Source: Hepatocystis sp. ex Piliocolobus tephrosceles
Lineage: Eukaryota > Apicomplexa > Aconoidasida > Haemosporida > Plasmodiidae
Assembly (NCBI GenBank): GCA_902459845.2
Contig: CABPSV020000497.1
Span: 2,501 to 14,977 of the forward strand
Reading direction: 5' to 3'
Length of the DNA: 12,477 bases
A model generated the notes under the pieces. That model was given only the letters and a program-made list of their open reading frames with translations. It did not search any database and was not told the origin of the DNA. The translations under genes were made by a program, and so were the position numbers. Numbering within the stretch: position 1 is the first letter of the stretch; each line of letters begins with the position of its first letter. Positions 9,979-12,477 of the stretch are shown piece after piece.

Positions 9979-10556
9979 TTATATTAAGCTTAATGATTGT
10001 TTTGATTCCAAACCTTTTTCCAAGTTCTTGTAAAAAAAGGAGTATATGTTAGAAACAAAAATAAAAAAGTATAAAATAAAAAAGTATAAAATAAAAAAGT
10101 ATAAAATAAAAAAGTATAAAATAAAAAAGTATAAAATAAAAAAAGTATAAAATAAAAAAAGTATAAAATAAAAAAGTATAAAATAAAAAAAGTATAAAAT
10201 AAAAAAGTATAAAATAAAAAAGTATAAAATAAAAATGTATAAAATAAAAAAGTATAAAATAAAAAAGTATAAAATAAAAATGTATAAAATAAAAATGTAT
10301 AAAATAAAAAAGTATAAAATAAAAAGGTATAAAATAGAGTAGTATGAATAAAAAAATGAAAGCACAAATTGAATATATATTTAAATTACTAAAACAAGGG
10401 GAGAATAATCTGCAACTTCTTTGTATTGTTGAAGATGTGGTGTTATATACTGTGTTTCAATTTCTTTTAATTTAATAAATTGTTGCTTAATCAGGTTAAT
10501 TGTTGATCTTGCTAATATTTCGTTAGAATTAGTTGGTTTCTGGTAAAATCGGAAAA

Positions 10557-10595
<39 letters not shown>

Positions 10596-10643
10596 CCATC
10601 AAAAAATGTACATGCGAATGTGTTGACAACTGATTCTAATAAA

Positions 10644-10682
<39 letters not shown>

Positions 10683-11525
10683 TCACTGTGTTCATCAAAT
10701 TTTCATACTCTTGAATAAACCTATCTCCAGCATATTTTCTCATAGAAATCTTAAAATTAAAAAATAAAAATTAAAATAAAGTGGCAACGATTATTTACAT
10801 TTGTATATATGCATAAACATTGTTCATAAAAAAAAAAAAAAAAAAAGAAAAAGAAAGAAAATATGTACCTTTATATTTTCTTCTTCAGAGGGACTTAGAA
10901 ATATATCTCTAAACGCGTTCAAAATAATACAAATAAACACATATGGGCATTATATTATTTAAACGAATATTTGACAGAAATAGACATTTTACGAATCCGT
11001 TGTTTTAATATAATGTCTTTAATTATTTTGTTTTGTTTATCTTACTCGTTTTTATAGTTTCTTATAATTTCTCTAAAAATGTTTAGATATATATTAATTT
11101 ATTTTAAATAATTTTATGACATATATATATATATATATATATATAAATGTGTATTTTAATATTATATAATATTATACAATATTTGTTTTATTTATTTACT
11201 TTTTTTATATATTTTTTATTTTTAACCTAAAAACGGCAACATCTCTCTCTAAATTTGGTTATTATCAAAAAAAAATAAATAAAATAAAATAAAATAATAA
11301 AAATAAATTGATGGTTACTCACATAAATATATATGTTATATACATTTGATAAGTTTTAATTTTCATGTACCTACAAACAATATAAAGTATTTTGGTACCA
11401 CAAATACAACGTTTATTTTTTTATAGTTCTTATTTTTTTTTTATTTTAGGTTGTGTATTTATTTGCCTACCTCCATAATCCTCTCTTAAATGCTTTTCAA
11501 CTGTTTTTGTAACTAATATTTGTAA

Positions 11526-11574
<49 letters not shown>

Positions 11575-11599
11575 AAAAAAAAAAAAAAAGAAAAAAAAA

Positions 11600-11653
<54 letters not shown>

Positions 11654-11823
11654 AAAGAAAAAAAAAAAAGAAAAGAAAAAAAAAAAAAAGTTTCTATTAG
11701 GTTTTATTTTTTCTTTTTACAGTCTCTTGGAAAAACATTTGTACTGAACAGCGACAAAGCAAAATAACCTTCCAAAAAAAATAAAAGGTAAACTAAAATA
11801 ACACCTTTTATGTTTTTTTTCAT
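9979..11823 (-). CDS. Gene A: secreted protein with signal peptide, eight exons, unknown
   Basis: I do not recognise this protein. Exons in reading order: 11823-11721, 11512-11471, 11248-11227 (22 nt), 11072-11046 (27 nt), 10908-10869, 10749-10687, 10539-10390 and 10026-9979. All introns are GT..AG, with phases 1, 1, 2, 2, 0, 0, 0. Every join keeps the frame and the result is 164 aa with no internal stop. Residues 1-26 (MKKNIKGVILVYLLFFLEGY and on) form a clear signal peptide. The rest is charged and probably helical: VFPRDFTKTVEKHLREDYGE, then VAVFREIIRNYKNEDIFLSP, SMRKYAGDRFIQEYENLMNT and INLIKQQFIKLKEIETQYIT. No membrane helix follows the leader, so a soluble secretory-pathway protein is likely (apicoplast, vacuole or apical organelle; the destination cannot be read). 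Exon 7 could instead run to a stop at 10381 (ending LVLVI, 151 aa), leaving out exon 8. An alternative acceptor in exon 2 after acaaaaacag would drop TKTV in frame. Confidence 0.75.
10060..10341. repeat. 15-bp GTATAAAATAAAAAA minisatellite
   Basis: About 18 head-to-tail copies of gtataaaataaaaaa, with GTAT starts at 10069, 10084, 10099, 10114, 10129, 10145, 10161 and so on to 10327, and a degenerate copy at 10342. A few units are 16 bp and three have TGTAT. On the minus strand the 15-bp (five-codon) period gives open frames reading FLFYT over and over, which are artefacts. In my model of gene A the array fills most of the last intron (10389-10027). Confidence 0.95.
11527..11689. repeat. 163-bp nearly pure poly(A) tract
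   Basis: An almost unbroken A run with a few T or G interruptions, including two AGAAAAG-type motifs near 11652-11675. It lies inside intron 1 of gene A (11720-11513). On that gene's sense strand it is poly(T), so it could serve as an oversized polypyrimidine tract before the acceptor at 11513. Length is likely to vary between isolates or be misassembled. Confidence 0.9.
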
Positions 11824-12477
11824 TTTAATATATAAATAAACTATTTTCGTTGTGTTTTTTCTGACTTAGTTTTTTTTTTTTTTTTTTTATAGTTCATATA
11901 AATCAAATATAGATGTAATAATATTATATACAACTATGTACAATTATATACAACTATATATACAAATATATATAATATTATGAACTACAGACAAATACAT
12001 ATATATATACTTGCATATATTTATCTTAGAACAAATTTCTCACAATGTAATATGCATGAAAAACATTAACAAAAAAGAAAAAAAAAAAATTAATAAAAAA
12101 GAAAAAATAAATGTAAAAAACAAAATTTTGTTTTTGATAATTCAATAGACTAATATTACCAAATATGATTTATTCAAAATAAAAAACAACGACACCTAAT
12201 TTTACTATTCTCAATATAAATACGCATATATTAAAATACTTTTTTTTCAGTGTACACAAATATGTGTATATATATATTTATGTATTAGTTATGTATATAC
12301 ACTTAGTATGTTTCGTTACAAGTAAAATATATATATATATATATATATACATATTTTTTTATAATTTTTTTTATTTTTTTTATTTTTTTTATTTTTTTTA
12401 TTTTTTTTTATTTTTTTTTATTTTTTTTTATTTTTTTTTATTTTTTTTTATTTTTTTTTATTTTTTTTTATTTTTTT
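11824..12477. other. Upstream region of gene A
   Basis: I see no gene in these bases. They include a T run at about 11871-11889, TATA-rich stretches (about 11935-12010 and 12329-12349) and the terminal A(T)n array. The part adjacent to 11823 should contain the promoter and leader of gene A, but no defined element can be named. Confidence 0.6.
12353..12477. repeat. A(T)8-9 simple-sequence array at window edge
   Basis: Runs of eight or nine T separated by single A, with a period of 9 bp at first and 10 bp from about 12400 onward. The array continues off the end of the window, so its full length is unknown. Confidence 0.92.

Noticed and set aside
9979..10367. Minus-strand open frames of repeated FLFYT or FILYF
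   Set aside because: Produced by the 15-bp tandem repeat. Only the last 15 codons (10026-9979) have ordinary coding composition, and these are used as the last exon of gene A.

Overview
This 12.5 kb window looks like nuclear chromosome from a malaria parasite (Plasmodium). The DNA is extremely A+T rich and full of long poly(A)/poly(T) runs and (TA)n stretches. Its genes are small, interrupted by short GT..AG introns, and separated by 1-2 kb of low-complexity DNA. One of them encodes a FabZ dehydratase with a bipartite apicoplast leader, which points to an apicomplexan with a plastid fatty-acid pathway. The order V-ATPase G / ribosomal uL6 (L9-type) / FabZ agrees with what I recall of P. falciparum chromosome 13. 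I cannot name the species from sequence alone.

Layout. Bases 1-1829 hold no gene I can support, but they contain two minisatellites near the first gene. The plus strand then carries three genes in tandem: V-type H+-ATPase subunit G (1830-2724, three exons, 121 aa), the 60S ribosomal protein of the uL6/L9e family (4743-5921, two exons, 190 aa) and beta-hydroxyacyl-ACP dehydratase FabZ (7674-8536, two exons, 229 aa).

The minus strand right of FabZ has no obvious long ORF, but joining small exons by phase gives two further genes. Gene A (11823 down to 9979) has eight exons, including ones of 22 and 27 nt, and encodes a 164-aa protein with an N-terminal signal peptide. Gene B (9829 down to 8912) has four exons and encodes a 118-aa cysteine-rich membrane protein. 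I do not recognise either. They lie only about 150 bp apart, and gene B converges on FabZ.

The three recognised genes serve unrelated functions (vacuolar proton pumping, translation, apicoplast type II fatty-acid synthesis), and nothing suggests an operon. The most interesting material is the micro-exon gene A, the intronic minisatellites (one in the FabZ intron repeats an acceptor-like motif, one may fill the last intron of gene A), and the tight A/B spacing. I saw no tRNA, rRNA, CRISPR array, transposon or viral sequence.
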